64,000 bases of DNA from Acetivibrio thermocellus ATCC 27405 (GTDB lineage: Bacteria > Bacillota > Clostridia > Acetivibrionales > Acetivibrionaceae), in assembly GCF_000015865.1 (NCBI RefSeq), contig NC_009012.1:2783081-2847080 (forward strand), read 5' to 3'. The notes beneath the pieces were generated by a model, which saw nothing but the letters and a program-made list of their open reading frames with translations, ran no database searches and was not told where the DNA came from. Position numbers and translations under genes: made by a program. Of the stretch, positions 1 to 9,322 are shown piece after piece (position 1 is the stretch's first letter; each line of letters begins with the position of its first letter).

Positions 1-262
1 TGATAAATGAAGCAGCTATAACCATAACCACTTCATATATTCCCGCATACTTCCACAAACTGTTGTAAAGCTTCATCACAGCATAAGTTATAAGTTTAAC
101 AACTGTTGAAATTACGGCGAGCTTTACCAAGGGTTCGATAAAACGTTCCGGAATATTTGCATAGTTTAAGTCAAACCTCAAAAGATATGCAATAACAAGC
201 GATATATTTACTAAAAACACATCAATTGCAATTAATCCATTTGCTCTAATCTTTTGTTTCAT
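1..262 (-). CDS. Polysaccharide biosynthesis protein, CapD/PglF-like, N-terminal part (cut by window edge)
   Basis: Reading leftward from the ATG at 262, 87 codons are open to the window edge. They encode a hydrophobic N-terminus with about two membrane segments and the stretch LYNSLWKYAGIYEV. Membrane-anchored CapD/FlaA1/PglF nucleotide-sugar epimerase/dehydratases begin this way: several transmembrane helices and then a cytoplasmic Rossmann domain, which here would lie outside the window. Known members are UDP-GlcNAc 4,6-dehydratases that make the 4-keto sugar used by PglE-type aminotransferases, one of which is encoded at 11525. It would be the distal gene of the glycan operon, after the flippase gene. 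The family call rests on the N-terminus only. Confidence 0.6.
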   Translation of the reverse strand, partial: MKQKIRANGLIAIDVFLVNISLVIAYLLRFDLNYANIPERFIEPLVKLAVISTVVKLITYAVMKLYNSLWKYAGIYEVVMVIAASFI

Positions 263-388
263 TGTAGACCCCCAAATATGCTACGAAGTTTAATGTTGCT
301 AAAATTTATACTTAATTGCTTCACTTATGTCTATTTTATTATAGCAGATTGAATACAAAAAACAAAAACAAATTTTTGTAAACAAAAA

Positions 389-1861
389 TTAATCTTGGAT
401 TTTTCTTTTATTTCTACTGAATTCTAAAACACTTTTGAGAGTGTTAAATAAGTAAATCGAAGTTTCAATTTTAAAAATTTGTGCCAAAACCATATATATA
501 ATTACACCTACACAAACTTGAATCAAAAGAGTCAACCAAGCAGACAATACCATTAATTTAACACTGTAAACCACCAATCCCATCACAACAGACAACATCA
601 ACGAAGGCATTATATCTGCCAATTGTTCTTTATAGCTATAATTAAGGAGCTTTGTATTAGGGTATGAATTTATTATTGTAGAAATTAAACTTGTAATAAA
701 CGCTCCAAATGCAATTGCATATACTCCAAATTTTAAACTGATCAGCAAAATTAAAAGTTCGAGAACTTTCTTGATTATTTCTATTTTTAAAATCAAGTCG
801 CTGTACCCTAGTGCTTTGATTGCCTCAAGATTGGCTGTATGAAAAGGCATAAACATATAGGACATGCAAAAAATTTGTAAAAAAGGCACACACGGCAGCC
901 ATTTATCTGTCAGGACTATTTTCACCAACGGCTCGGCTACCAATGCAAGGCCTATCATCATCGGAAAGATAATAAATGTACTTGTAGTTATGGAACGTCG
1001 AACCATTCCTTTTATCCGCTCTTTATTATCCTGCATGGACGAGTATGCCGGCAGCATCACAGACTGAATTGAACCGTTAATATTGGTTATGATTACATAT
1101 GGAAATTGTTTTCCTTTATTGAAGTAACCCAGCAAGTCAGTGCTATATATTTTACTTATTATTAAACTTCTCAAATCCAAAAACAGTGTAGTTATCAAAT
1201 TGGACGCAAGTATTTTCCATCCATAAGAAAATAAACCTCGCAATCGTTCAAATTTAAATAACAATTTTGGTCTCCATTTAACTGTAAACCACATAATGGC
1301 AGTTGAAAAAAATTGGTTCACGAGTTGCTGTGCTACCAACGCCCATACTCCAAATCCATTGAAAGCCATAAAAATACCTACTAAACCGGAGATTATTATG
1401 GCACCAAAGTTACTGTAAAACAGTTTTTTAAACTGCATGTTGCGAGATATTACAGCAATTTGTATAGAATTTACCGCTCCAAAAAACAATGTAATTGACA
1501 GTGCTCTTAAAACAGGTACAAGTAAATCCTGATCATAAAAGCTTGCAATAAAAGGAGAAGCAAAAAACAGTATAACATACAAAAACCCTGCCACTCCCAA
1601 ACTTGCATAAAATACCGTAGAATAATCTTTCTCATCGACATCTTTCTTTTGTATTAAGGCAGTGTTTAATCCGGTTTGTATAAATACATTCGCTAAAGCA
1701 ATAAAAATTGATATTAAAGCAATCAATCCATATTCTTGAGGCTGAAGCAGCCTCGCCAATACTATTGATACCAAAAAGTTTATTCCTTGGGTTCCACTTC
1801 TTTCTATAAGCTTCCAAAAAAGTGACGCCAAAACTTCATTTTTAGTTATCTTTTTACCCAT
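389..1861 (-). CDS. Polysaccharide/lipid-linked oligosaccharide flippase (Wzx, MOP superfamily)
   Basis: This 490-residue protein is almost entirely hydrophobic, with 12-14 predicted membrane segments. Its N-terminus (about residues 10-50, containing ERSGTQGINFLVS and LARLLQPQEYGL) is typical of the WzxC/TuaB branch of MOP-family exporters. Such proteins flip undecaprenyl-linked oligosaccharide repeat units across the cytoplasmic membrane. It sits among glycosyltransferases and a polymerase-like protein, so it is the expected flippase of a Wzx/Wzy-type pathway. The length is normal for the family. No promoter of its own was seen, and it probably belongs to the operon that starts near 17.2 kb. 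Substrate specificity cannot be read from the sequence. Confidence 0.9.
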   Translation of the reverse strand: MGKKITKNEVLASLFWKLIERSGTQGINFLVSIVLARLLQPQEYGLIALISIFIALANVFIQTGLNTALIQKKDVDEKDYSTVFYASLGVAGFLYVILFFASPFIASFYDQDLLVPVLRALSITLFFGAVNSIQIAVISRNMQFKKLFYSNFGAIIISGLVGIFMAFNGFGVWALVAQQLVNQFFSTAIMWFTVKWRPKLLFKFERLRGLFSYGWKILASNLITTLFLDLRSLIISKIYSTDLLGYFNKGKQFPYVIITNINGSIQSVMLPAYSSMQDNKERIKGMVRRSITTSTFIIFPMMIGLALVAEPLVKIVLTDKWLPCVPFLQIFCMSYMFMPFHTANLEAIKALGYSDLILKIEIIKKVLELLILLISLKFGVYAIAFGAFITSLISTIINSYPNTKLLNYSYKEQLADIMPSLMLSVVMGLVVYSVKLMVLSAWLTLLIQVCVGVIIYMVLAQIFKIETSIYLFNTLKSVLEFSRNKRKIQD

Positions 1862-1962
1862 AATACTACCCTTACACCTATTTTTTCTTGTTTTTTACAT
1901 AATAAATCTCACTCTTACATAAGCATAGATTCTACAACATAAAGTCTATAAAATCAACCATC

Positions 1963-3090
1963 TTAAAACCGGTAAACATCTTCGTGTTTTCTTTTATATA
2001 TTTCAGCCGTATAATTATTTGCAAAACGCTCATAAAACCAATCTTTGTCTTTCTCCAATTCCTCCGTGTTTTTTTTGTACTCCAATATACGGTTTACAAA
2101 TTTGTCGGCATCACAATCAAATATGTTTGCCTCTTTTTGTATTACCTCGGGAAGTCCTCCAACATTACGCCCCAAAACAGCACATTTTCTGCTCATTGCT
2201 TCTATTGCTGTTCTGCCAAAAGATTCCCTGTTTGAAGTTAAAACAAAAATATCGGCCGCATAATACAGTTCATTCATTTCTTCTTGCGGAATATTCTCTT
2301 TAAAGGTGTAACTCACACCAAGCCTTCGGATACTTTCCAGAAAGTCTTTTGTCTTACACTCTTGCTCCTGATTAAAGTACGAAATTGCAATGATAATGTG
2401 AACATCCTCCTTAGACAGTTTGCTCACAATTTCTTTAGCCAATGGCCAGTTCTTTGCTTCAATCATTCTTCCGGCAAACATTAACGTCAATTTTTTGTCA
2501 GGAATCATTAGCTTTTTTCGGACTATAGAATGCATATCAGGTTCATAAGTCTCATAATATTTTCCCGCTGTATTGGGTACTACACTTATCTTGGCTTTCC
2601 TCGCTTTTTTTCTCCAGTATTCCATGCTCTTCTCCGTGATACATATTATAGCATCATATCTTCTTGCAATAAAGAAAATATACAGCATCCGTACCAGGGG
2701 ACTGAATTGTGAAATATGCTCCCTGTCTGTGTAAACAAGCTTTATTTTATCAGATATCATTCCAAGCAATTTCAATAACCCAATTGCTCTTGCTCCGCGA
2801 GGCATATTTGCATGTATAACATCGGGTTTTTCCTTTTCAATGACTGCTTTCAAATCTTTTGCAAGAAGCAAAGCTTTTATTGGATGAAAAACATCAAGAG
2901 GAAAATAGTCAGAAAACCGTGCAAGTTCAATCCTCTTTATTCTTTTATCCAAAATCTCAGTATCTTTATTTTTAGGCATGACCATAATAACCTCATTATC
3001 ATCACCCGCAAACTGATTGGCCAATATTGAAGTGGAAATCGGTGCACCACCGTTAACCGGACCGGCATCAATCACATACATAATCTTCAT
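1963..3090 (-). CDS. Glycosyltransferase family 1 (GT-B fold)
   Basis: The ATG at 3090 (MKIMYVIDAGPVNGG) is preferred over the upstream codon at 3111 because a GGAGG lies about seven bases before it. The protein has 375 residues. The N-terminal half has the GT4-like nucleotide fold with a GG-rich loop near residue 13. The C-terminal half carries the family-1 donor-binding motif ESFGRTAIEAMS around residue 289, followed by GGLPEV. It should transfer a sugar from an NDP donor to a lipid-linked acceptor on the cytoplasmic side of the membrane. Its start overlaps the end of the upstream polymerase-like gene by about 23 bp, which indicates translational coupling. The sugar transferred is unknown. 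Confidence 0.88.
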   Translation of the reverse strand: MKIMYVIDAGPVNGGAPISTSILANQFAGDDNEVIMVMPKNKDTEILDKRIKRIELARFSDYFPLDVFHPIKALLLAKDLKAVIEKEKPDVIHANMPRGARAIGLLKLLGMISDKIKLVYTDREHISQFSPLVRMLYIFFIARRYDAIICITEKSMEYWRKKARKAKISVVPNTAGKYYETYEPDMHSIVRKKLMIPDKKLTLMFAGRMIEAKNWPLAKEIVSKLSKEDVHIIIAISYFNQEQECKTKDFLESIRRLGVSYTFKENIPQEEMNELYYAADIFVLTSNRESFGRTAIEAMSRKCAVLGRNVGGLPEVIQKEANIFDCDADKFVNRILEYKKNTEELEKDKDWFYERFANNYTAEIYKRKHEDVYRF

Positions 3091-4381
3091 TTTGTGTTCC
3101 TCCCAAAGCAACTTTCTTATTCGTCGACATATTACTTTTATTTTGAAAATCCCGTATTACAGTCGGCAAGACAACAAATACTGCAAACAAGATTCCATAT
3201 CCATACACAGGATTCAGCAAACCCAGTATAACAAAATATAGCCACGATAATATATAAGCATTTTTCAAGGATATATCAGATATATTTTTTAAAATATATC
3301 TTCTAAATTTCCTGAAAAACATTATCAGCGGTGTCGCTCCAAATATGCCATATCTTGCAAAATCATCAATGAATTGCGAATGCCCTCCTACTATATCATA
3401 GGAGTTGTAATAAGCACCAATTCCAATAAGAGGTGAACTGATAAAACTCGAAATACTGTTCATCAGTAAACTAACTCTTTGACTCAAATCGGTAATTTCG
3501 ATGTTACCTGACAACAAACTGATTATTTTGTTTATTTTATTTCTTGTCATTATCGAAGGTATATAATTTACAACAATTGAAAGTATATAAATTAATACAT
3601 TTATAATAATGGGTAAACATACAACCGATACTGCTGCAATAATTATTCCCGTTACTTTCAAGTCCCTTTTTGCAGGAATGAAAATCAACAGTAAACTGAT
3701 CCCCAAAAAGAAATAGGCTATTGTAAAATTTGCTAATGCTATGCATATAATAATAAGTAAAATTATCATAATATTTAGAAACATAGTCTTTTTTTGCATT
3801 TTCATACTTTTAATTATAAATATTAACATAGGCAAAAGTATCAAAATTCCATAAATAAAATCAAAAGACCCTATATTTCTCGATTCAAGATAAAGCCTTT
3901 CTTCTATTGGAGTGGATGAACTTGCCAATTTCCTGGATGCATTCATATTTATTCTTAAATTGTATATAGTCGTCAATGCCGTCACTATAAAACATGCAAT
4001 TGTTGTTCTGATTAATATTTTGTCAACTTTTTCATTATTCATATAATTATAAAACCAGCCCATTGATGCACAAAGTAAAATAAAAAACGGCGTTATAAAA
4101 ATATTCGGTCGCACATCGCCATATCCAAAAATATAATATATGGTTACAAACAATAAAAAAAACATTACTGTCAGGAATGCAGGCAAAATACTGTCAATCC
4201 AATTACTTTTTACCATTATGCTTGTAATGAACCATATTCCTGAGACCGCAAAAAATACAAAACGAAATATGCCTGAATCAGTTGCATTTCTAAAAGCAGG
4301 AAGCATTATCCACGCACATATATACATAAAGCATAGTATATTCACCCATAATGTCCTGCTAAATTTCTTTTCGTTGTACAT
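3068..4381 (-). CDS. O-antigen polymerase/ligase-like membrane protein (Wzy candidate)
   Basis: The likely start is the ATG at 4381 (MYNEKKFSRTL), which has a GGAAGAAG purine-rich site. The codon at 4450 would extend the protein into the upstream gene. The 437-residue product has about ten to twelve membrane helices. A periplasmic-type loop near residues 300-345 contains SPLIGIGAYYNSYD and GGHSQFIDDFARYG, a pattern typical of Wzy/WaaL proteins (G-x-G then H-S/N in the large outer loop). It lies between two glycosyltransferase genes. Polymerisation of flipped repeat units is the most likely role. Ligase activity is an alternative, because a second protein of this class is encoded at 12732. Confidence 0.75.
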   Translation of the reverse strand: MYNEKKFSRTLWVNILCFMYICAWIMLPAFRNATDSGIFRFVFFAVSGIWFITSIMVKSNWIDSILPAFLTVMFFLLFVTIYYIFGYGDVRPNIFITPFFILLCASMGWFYNYMNNEKVDKILIRTTIACFIVTALTTIYNLRINMNASRKLASSSTPIEERLYLESRNIGSFDFIYGILILLPMLIFIIKSMKMQKKTMFLNIMIILLIIICIALANFTIAYFFLGISLLLIFIPAKRDLKVTGIIIAAVSVVCLPIIINVLIYILSIVVNYIPSIMTRNKINKIISLLSGNIEITDLSQRVSLLMNSISSFISSPLIGIGAYYNSYDIVGGHSQFIDDFARYGIFGATPLIMFFRKFRRYILKNISDISLKNAYILSWLYFVILGLLNPVYGYGILFAVFVVLPTVIRDFQNKSNMSTNKKVALGGTQNEDYVCD

Positions 4382-5591
4382 TTTTTCTTCTTCCTTCCAT
4401 GTATTGCCTGATAAAATGCTTAATAATGTTAGGAAAATACTCTTCGACAAAGTATCTATTCACCAATTCCCTCCGATATCTTTTACTGTCTTTGAGTAAG
4501 GCTGATATCTCATTTACATTTCTATCTATTGCCTTGGCGTTTTCAAATATATAAAGAACTTCATCTCTGCGGTCAAAAATGTTTAATTTCTCTTCAGCAT
4601 ATTTCCTTGCTTGACTTCTGTAAAAATCTATTTTATCTCTGTTTTCCACATAAAACTGCATTGCTGCTATAAGAGCATCTTCATCCACAAAAGCTTGCGG
4701 CCAGTAATAAGCATCCTTTCTACACCTAAAACTGCTTACCTTGACCAATTTTCCATTATCCTCCGTAATAATCTCATTCATCGGAGCAACATCAGTGGCA
4801 ATAACAGGCAAACCCGACGCAAGTGCCTCGTAGACCGTCAAGCCTAATCCATCAAGTGTTGTAGGATATACATAAACGTCTCCGAGATAATACAAACCTG
4901 GATGCGGAACCTCTTTGTTAATTATTTCAATATTGAATTTCAGTGCATCATCCTTACTAATCAAATTGCTGATATCTATCTGTGTGTGAATAATCAGCCT
5001 GGCATTCTTTTTATAAAACTCTCCCTTAATAAAAGCATTAATCAGAATATCTGTGCCTTTACGGGGTGACATTCCCATTGAATGAAAAAATACCAGTTCT
5101 TCCCTTGGTTTTGGGCTTTTTTTGTAATTAAACACACTCAAATCTGTTCCCCAGGGAACATAGTAGGCGGCAGGGTGCCAATTAAACACTGAATAATGTC
5201 TCTTAGTATTGCATATTAAAAAGTCATAAATTTCAAACTTTTTAACGGTATCTTCTTTGTAATAATCTATATATGCACCCAATATAACATCAGGATAATG
5301 TATTTTTAATTTATACAGGCATTCGAAGTCAGATTGCTCGTTAAAAAATACGACTTCGATATTATTTTTCTTTATCCATTTTGAAAACTGACGCCAATCA
5401 ATTCTTGTTCCGGCAAGTCTCAAACCCCATGTAATATTCGGAAAATATGGGTCGTCTTTTCTTTTATCTGCGTACTCGCCCCCGCGGGCAAAGACGTATA
5501 AATTGTGCCTGGGAGCCAATAATTCCATATATGTTTTGGTCACATAAGTAGCTCCCCTCTCCAGCCAAGTTGTAACAAACCCTATGTTCAT
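4359..5591 (-). CDS. Glycosyltransferase family 1
   Basis: The start is ATG at 5591 (MNIGFVTTWLERGATYV). A GTG two codons upstream at 5597 is possible, and GGGTGA just before serves as ribosome binding site. The protein has 410 residues. The N-terminal domain begins with a Rossmann-type strand and an RGA loop. The C-terminal domain carries DGLGLTVYEALASGLPVIAT around residue 250, the GT4-type donor-binding motif with its conserved glutamate. The 3' end overlaps the polymerase-like gene by about 23 bp. It is probably one of three GT1 enzymes that assemble the repeat unit on a lipid carrier. Donor and linkage cannot be assigned. Confidence 0.88.
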   Translation of the reverse strand: MNIGFVTTWLERGATYVTKTYMELLAPRHNLYVFARGGEYADKRKDDPYFPNITWGLRLAGTRIDWRQFSKWIKKNNIEVVFFNEQSDFECLYKLKIHYPDVILGAYIDYYKEDTVKKFEIYDFLICNTKRHYSVFNWHPAAYYVPWGTDLSVFNYKKSPKPREELVFFHSMGMSPRKGTDILINAFIKGEFYKKNARLIIHTQIDISNLISKDDALKFNIEIINKEVPHPGLYYLGDVYVYPTTLDGLGLTVYEALASGLPVIATDVAPMNEIITEDNGKLVKVSSFRCRKDAYYWPQAFVDEDALIAAMQFYVENRDKIDFYRSQARKYAEEKLNIFDRRDEVLYIFENAKAIDRNVNEISALLKDSKRYRRELVNRYFVEEYFPNIIKHFIRQYMEGRRKNVQRKEI

Positions 5592-5665
5592 ATACACTCA
5601 CCCATTTCCCTTTATTCGGAACACAACATTCAACCAAATAAACGATTCCATTGCATCTGACACTG

Positions 5666-6709
5666 CTAGTTATCCAATACCTCAATTAATTTCTTAATTG
5701 CATTCCCGGAAGTATATTTACGTGCTTCTTCAATACAATTTTTCTTCATTTCCATTACTTCGTCCCCGTGTTCCAAACAATACAGAATTATTTCTGCCAA
5801 CTCTTTGATATCCTTTGTCCGAAAAATCCGTCCTGTCTTATAATCCTGTACTATCTCAGAGTTGTAACGCCAATCGGAGGCAATAACCGGAAGCCCTGAA
5901 GCAAAAGCATCTATTATCGTTCCGGCAAAACCTTCTCCCTCATAATATGTTGGAAATAACATAAGATAATAATCTTTTAAAACATCAACAGCTTTTTCAT
6001 AAGGAGCCTCTCCTTTATATTTTATATAGGCTGGAACATTAGACATTATCGCCCAAAACGCATCTTTGTATTTTTCATCAATTTGCCCATATATATCCAG
6101 TGTACACACTTCCCTGCCACAATCAGTATTTACCTTTATAACTGCATTTATAGCATCCTCTATCCCCTTTTCTTTTAAAACTCTGGAAAATGTGCATAGC
6201 TTATAGGGTAAAGCATGCGTATCCTGCAGTTCGTTTATATCCACTATTCTTAACTGTCTGAAGTTGGGCATTACCAATACATTTTTCAGGCCAAATTCAA
6301 TAAGCTTTTCTGACATTGATGCAGTCTCTACAAATATGCCATCCATATGGTGAAGCCAGGAAACCAACCATTTATAATTCTTTAAAAATGTAGGAAGCCA
6401 TCCCCCAATAACAACATAAAACAACTTTCTGCCAAACAGTTTATTTATTAGTGAAAATAGGGGCACTAAGACCTTAATCCCATTTTGTGCGGGAAGTATA
6501 ACAATATTTTTGCACTTTCTTGCAAGACGAAAGCATTTCCTTAGAAGCCTTATAGGTCTTTTTTTCCAGTTGTACGTATCAACGCATAAAACGTTATGTT
6601 CACCGATGTTGTCTTTTATAGCTTCCGTCAGAGACTTAACCTTTATGGTTTGTCCATCCAGGAAGTTATGATTACCTCCAAAGTGCCCGCATATTCCCAC
6701 TTTTAACAC
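5666..6709 (-). CDS. Glycosyltransferase family 1
   Basis: This 347-residue GT-B enzyme has an N-terminal GHFGGNHNFLDGQT loop (residues 8-21) that matches the acceptor-side glycine-rich turn of the family. The C-terminal donor-site motif is EGEGFAGTIIDAFASGLPV (about 257-275). Upstream bases (CAGCCGTG region) do not show a strong ribosome binding site, but GAGGAAAC lies just before the ATG at 6709. It follows the UDP-sugar dehydrogenase gene by 13 bp, so the two are very likely co-transcribed. It is expected to act in the cytoplasm on an undecaprenyl-linked acceptor. Specificity is unknown. Confidence 0.87.
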   Translation of the reverse strand: MLKVGICGHFGGNHNFLDGQTIKVKSLTEAIKDNIGEHNVLCVDTYNWKKRPIRLLRKCFRLARKCKNIVILPAQNGIKVLVPLFSLINKLFGRKLFYVVIGGWLPTFLKNYKWLVSWLHHMDGIFVETASMSEKLIEFGLKNVLVMPNFRQLRIVDINELQDTHALPYKLCTFSRVLKEKGIEDAINAVIKVNTDCGREVCTLDIYGQIDEKYKDAFWAIMSNVPAYIKYKGEAPYEKAVDVLKDYYLMLFPTYYEGEGFAGTIIDAFASGLPVIASDWRYNSEIVQDYKTGRIFRTKDIKELAEIILYCLEHGDEVMEMKKNCIEEARKYTSGNAIKKLIEVLDN

Positions 6710-6722
6710 GGCTGTTTCCTCC

Positions 6723-8042
6723 TCATAGCCTCCAGTAGCAATAGCCTAGTTTCTCGATTTTATTTTTATCAAATATTCCCTTTACATCAATAATTACTTT
6801 TTCGCTATTATCAATATTTTTAAAGAATTTTTCTATCTGCTCCCAAGCCATATTTTTAAATTCATCATGGGCAACGGCAAATACAAGGCAGTCCGCATCT
6901 TTCACATCATCTATATCCATCAGTTCAATGCCATATTCTTGTTTTGTATCTTCCCTGTTTGCCTGAGGATCAACCACTATGGGTTCTATTCCATACTCAT
7001 TCAATCCTTTAATTATATCTACAACCTTGGAGTTTCTTGTATCCGGGCAATTTTCTTTATAAGTAATACCGAAAATAACTACTTTTGATTTTTTTACTAC
7101 TTTATTGACATGTATAAGCTTCTTAATTATGGTGTTAGCTATAAATTCACCCATTCCATCATTAATTTTTCTTCCGGAAAGAATAATTTGACTGTGATAT
7201 CCCAGCTTTTCCGCCTGATAAATAAAATAATAGGGATCCACACCAATGCAATGTCCACCCACCAAACCAGGATAAAATCCCAGTGCATTCCACTTTGTAT
7301 TCATGGCATCTATAACTTCTTTCGTATCAATGCCCATACGATCAAATACCATCGCAAGTTCATTCATAAAGGCAATATTTATATCCCTTTGGCTGTTTTC
7401 CACAACTTTAGCCGCCTCGGCAACTTTAATCGAGCTGGTCTTATGCACTCCTGCTTTTATCACAAGGCTATAAATTTTTGCAATCTCATCTAAACTTTCA
7501 TCATCAATAGCAGATACAATTTTTTTTATTGTTTCCAGCGTATGCTTCTTGTCTCCTGGATTAATACGTTCCGGAGAATATCCAACTTTAAAATCAACTC
7601 CGCATTTAAGTCCCGATTCTCTTTCAAGTATTGGAATACAAATATCCTCAGTTACTCCAGGATAAACTGTTGATTCATAGACCACATATGAACCTCTAGC
7701 CATATTTCTTCCCACAATAACACTTGCACTTTCAACCGGTGTCAAATCCGGAGTTTTATCTATATTAATCGGGGTGGGAACTGCCACTATATGAAATTTT
7801 GCTTCTTTTAACTTTGTTTCATCGGACGTAAATTCAACAGTTGTATTTTTTATAGCTTCATTCCCTATCTCTTTTGTTGGATCGATTCCTGATTTATATA
7901 TTTCAATCTTTTTTTTGTCCACATCAAATCCAATTACCTGTGCATATTTAGCAAATGCAATGGCTAATGGCATTCCCACGTAGCCTAATCCAATCACAGA
8001 AATTTTCTCTTCCTTATTAACAATTTTTTCATACAATCCCAT
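6723..8042 (-). CDS. Nucleotide-sugar dehydrogenase (UDP-GlcNAcA/UDP-GalNAcA type, WbpA/TviB family)
   Basis: The 439-residue protein has the full UDP-glucose/UDP-HexNAc dehydrogenase architecture. It has an N-terminal NAD fold with GLGYVGMPLAIAF at about 18-30, a central dimer helix region, and the catalytic-cysteine motif GGHCIGVDPYY near 262-272 (Cys265). A C-terminal UDP-binding domain completes it. GYSPERINPGDK (154-165) and VAVPTPI are characteristic of enzymes that oxidise UDP-N-acetylhexosamines to uronic acids with two NAD+. It implies that the polymer contains an acidic amino sugar. The match to the HexNAc branch rather than UDP-glucose is by motif resemblance, and substrate choice (GlcNAc, GalNAc or ManNAc) is not resolved. 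Confidence 0.9.
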   Translation of the reverse strand: MGLYEKIVNKEEKISVIGLGYVGMPLAIAFAKYAQVIGFDVDKKKIEIYKSGIDPTKEIGNEAIKNTTVEFTSDETKLKEAKFHIVAVPTPINIDKTPDLTPVESASVIVGRNMARGSYVVYESTVYPGVTEDICIPILERESGLKCGVDFKVGYSPERINPGDKKHTLETIKKIVSAIDDESLDEIAKIYSLVIKAGVHKTSSIKVAEAAKVVENSQRDINIAFMNELAMVFDRMGIDTKEVIDAMNTKWNALGFYPGLVGGHCIGVDPYYFIYQAEKLGYHSQIILSGRKINDGMGEFIANTIIKKLIHVNKVVKKSKVVIFGITYKENCPDTRNSKVVDIIKGLNEYGIEPIVVDPQANREDTKQEYGIELMDIDDVKDADCLVFAVAHDEFKNMAWEQIEKFFKNIDNSEKVIIDVKGIFDKNKIEKLGYCYWRL

Positions 8043-8091
8043 AACTCTATCTGCTCCTTTTTTAATAATGCTGCCTAAAAACTCTCAAATG

Positions 8092-9258
8092 CTATCTTGT
8101 GCTCTCCGCTTTCTCCCAGAAGGGTTTTGCCCTCCCGGTTACAATATTATAAACTCCAAACCACTGGGCAATTATCGTCACTGTATAATAATAAATAAGA
8201 GATACATATTTATTTTTTGTCCTGGTGACAGTTCCTATCAGGCTAATCAAATAAAAAAGCAACTGTCCGGTAAAAGTTAATAAATAAAATTTTGAATTTG
8301 CCAGCAATAAAGCATTGGAAAGCAGCACAATTAAATGTGCTATCCATAACAGATACCTGCATGTCCTGTGTCCGAAATAAAAGTATGAGAACCACTTGTA
8401 TTTAAAAACATTAAGTATCCTTATATCAGGCAAAATAGCCATTAATATCGTACGATTCATACGTACTTTTCTTTTAAATTCATCCTCTATTACTTCTCCC
8501 GCTTTTTCATATGCCACAGCATCGTGGTTGCATATGGCCCTTTTTCCTTTTAACGCATAATATAGGGGCATTGCAGCATCATGGCATTGTATATGATCAA
8601 AATCATGATATTCGCTGTTTCTGCAAGCATACAGAGCACCGTTTCCGGCCGTTATTGTCTGAATTCTTCCTTCAATTTCACGGGTTGCAAGGTCACTGTC
8701 CCAGTAACCGGCCTCCGCACTGCTGACATCGCTGGCTTCCCGATTCACAATTGATAGCCTTCCGCAAACATACGCAATATCATCCGATGTAAACGCCGCC
8801 ATTAATTCTTTTACCGCATTTCTGTCAAGCATTGAGTTGGCATCCGTCATAACCAGGTATTCCGTTGTTACAGTCTTTTGAGCTTCATTTTGCGCATTTG
8901 TTTTTCCCTTCCGGGCTTTAACCTCATAGAGCCTGATTTTTCGCTCGGGATGCTTTTTAATAAATTCTTTTACAATATTGTTGGTCTGATCTGTACTGTT
9001 GTCGGAAGCAACCAGAATCTCAATTTTGTCTTGAGGATAGTCCAGTTCCAGAATATTATTCAGTTTTTCCAGTATAACTTTTTCCTCGTTATGTGCAACA
9101 ACCATAACCGTTACAGTAGGCTGGTGATTATAGTCTTTTTCCAACTTACGCGATTTATAGCATTTTCCAATTAATTTAAGTGATACGGGATATCCTATCA
9201 TGGCCCAAAATATGATAAATCCGCTTACATAAAATAAAACTTTAATGAATATCCCCAT
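8092..9258 (-). CDS. Membrane-bound glycosyltransferase family 2
   Basis: An N-terminal membrane helix (residues 3-28) precedes a GT-A domain. This domain contains VTVMVVAHNEEK (49-60), the metal-binding DAN of LVMTDANSML (129-131), the acceptor-site QCHDAAM (about 214-220) and the basic helix FKRKVRMNRT (about 241-250) in place of QxxRW. Two further membrane helices follow. This layout is that of processive or lipid-acceptor GT2 enzymes. It is encoded between the FemAB-like protein and the dehydrogenase. With 388 residues it has normal length. It could extend a lipid-linked glycan or modify it with a sugar. Whether it is processive cannot be told. Confidence 0.88.
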   Translation of the reverse strand: MGIFIKVLFYVSGFIIFWAMIGYPVSLKLIGKCYKSRKLEKDYNHQPTVTVMVVAHNEEKVILEKLNNILELDYPQDKIEILVASDNSTDQTNNIVKEFIKKHPERKIRLYEVKARKGKTNAQNEAQKTVTTEYLVMTDANSMLDRNAVKELMAAFTSDDIAYVCGRLSIVNREASDVSSAEAGYWDSDLATREIEGRIQTITAGNGALYACRNSEYHDFDHIQCHDAAMPLYYALKGKRAICNHDAVAYEKAGEVIEDEFKRKVRMNRTILMAILPDIRILNVFKYKWFSYFYFGHRTCRYLLWIAHLIVLLSNALLLANSKFYLLTFTGQLLFYLISLIGTVTRTKNKYVSLIYYYTVTIIAQWFGVYNIVTGRAKPFWEKAESTR

Positions 9259-9322
9259 TTTTATTACTCCTTCACTGAAAATACTAATTATCTCTATTCA
9301 AGATCGCTGTGCAATCTTTGTT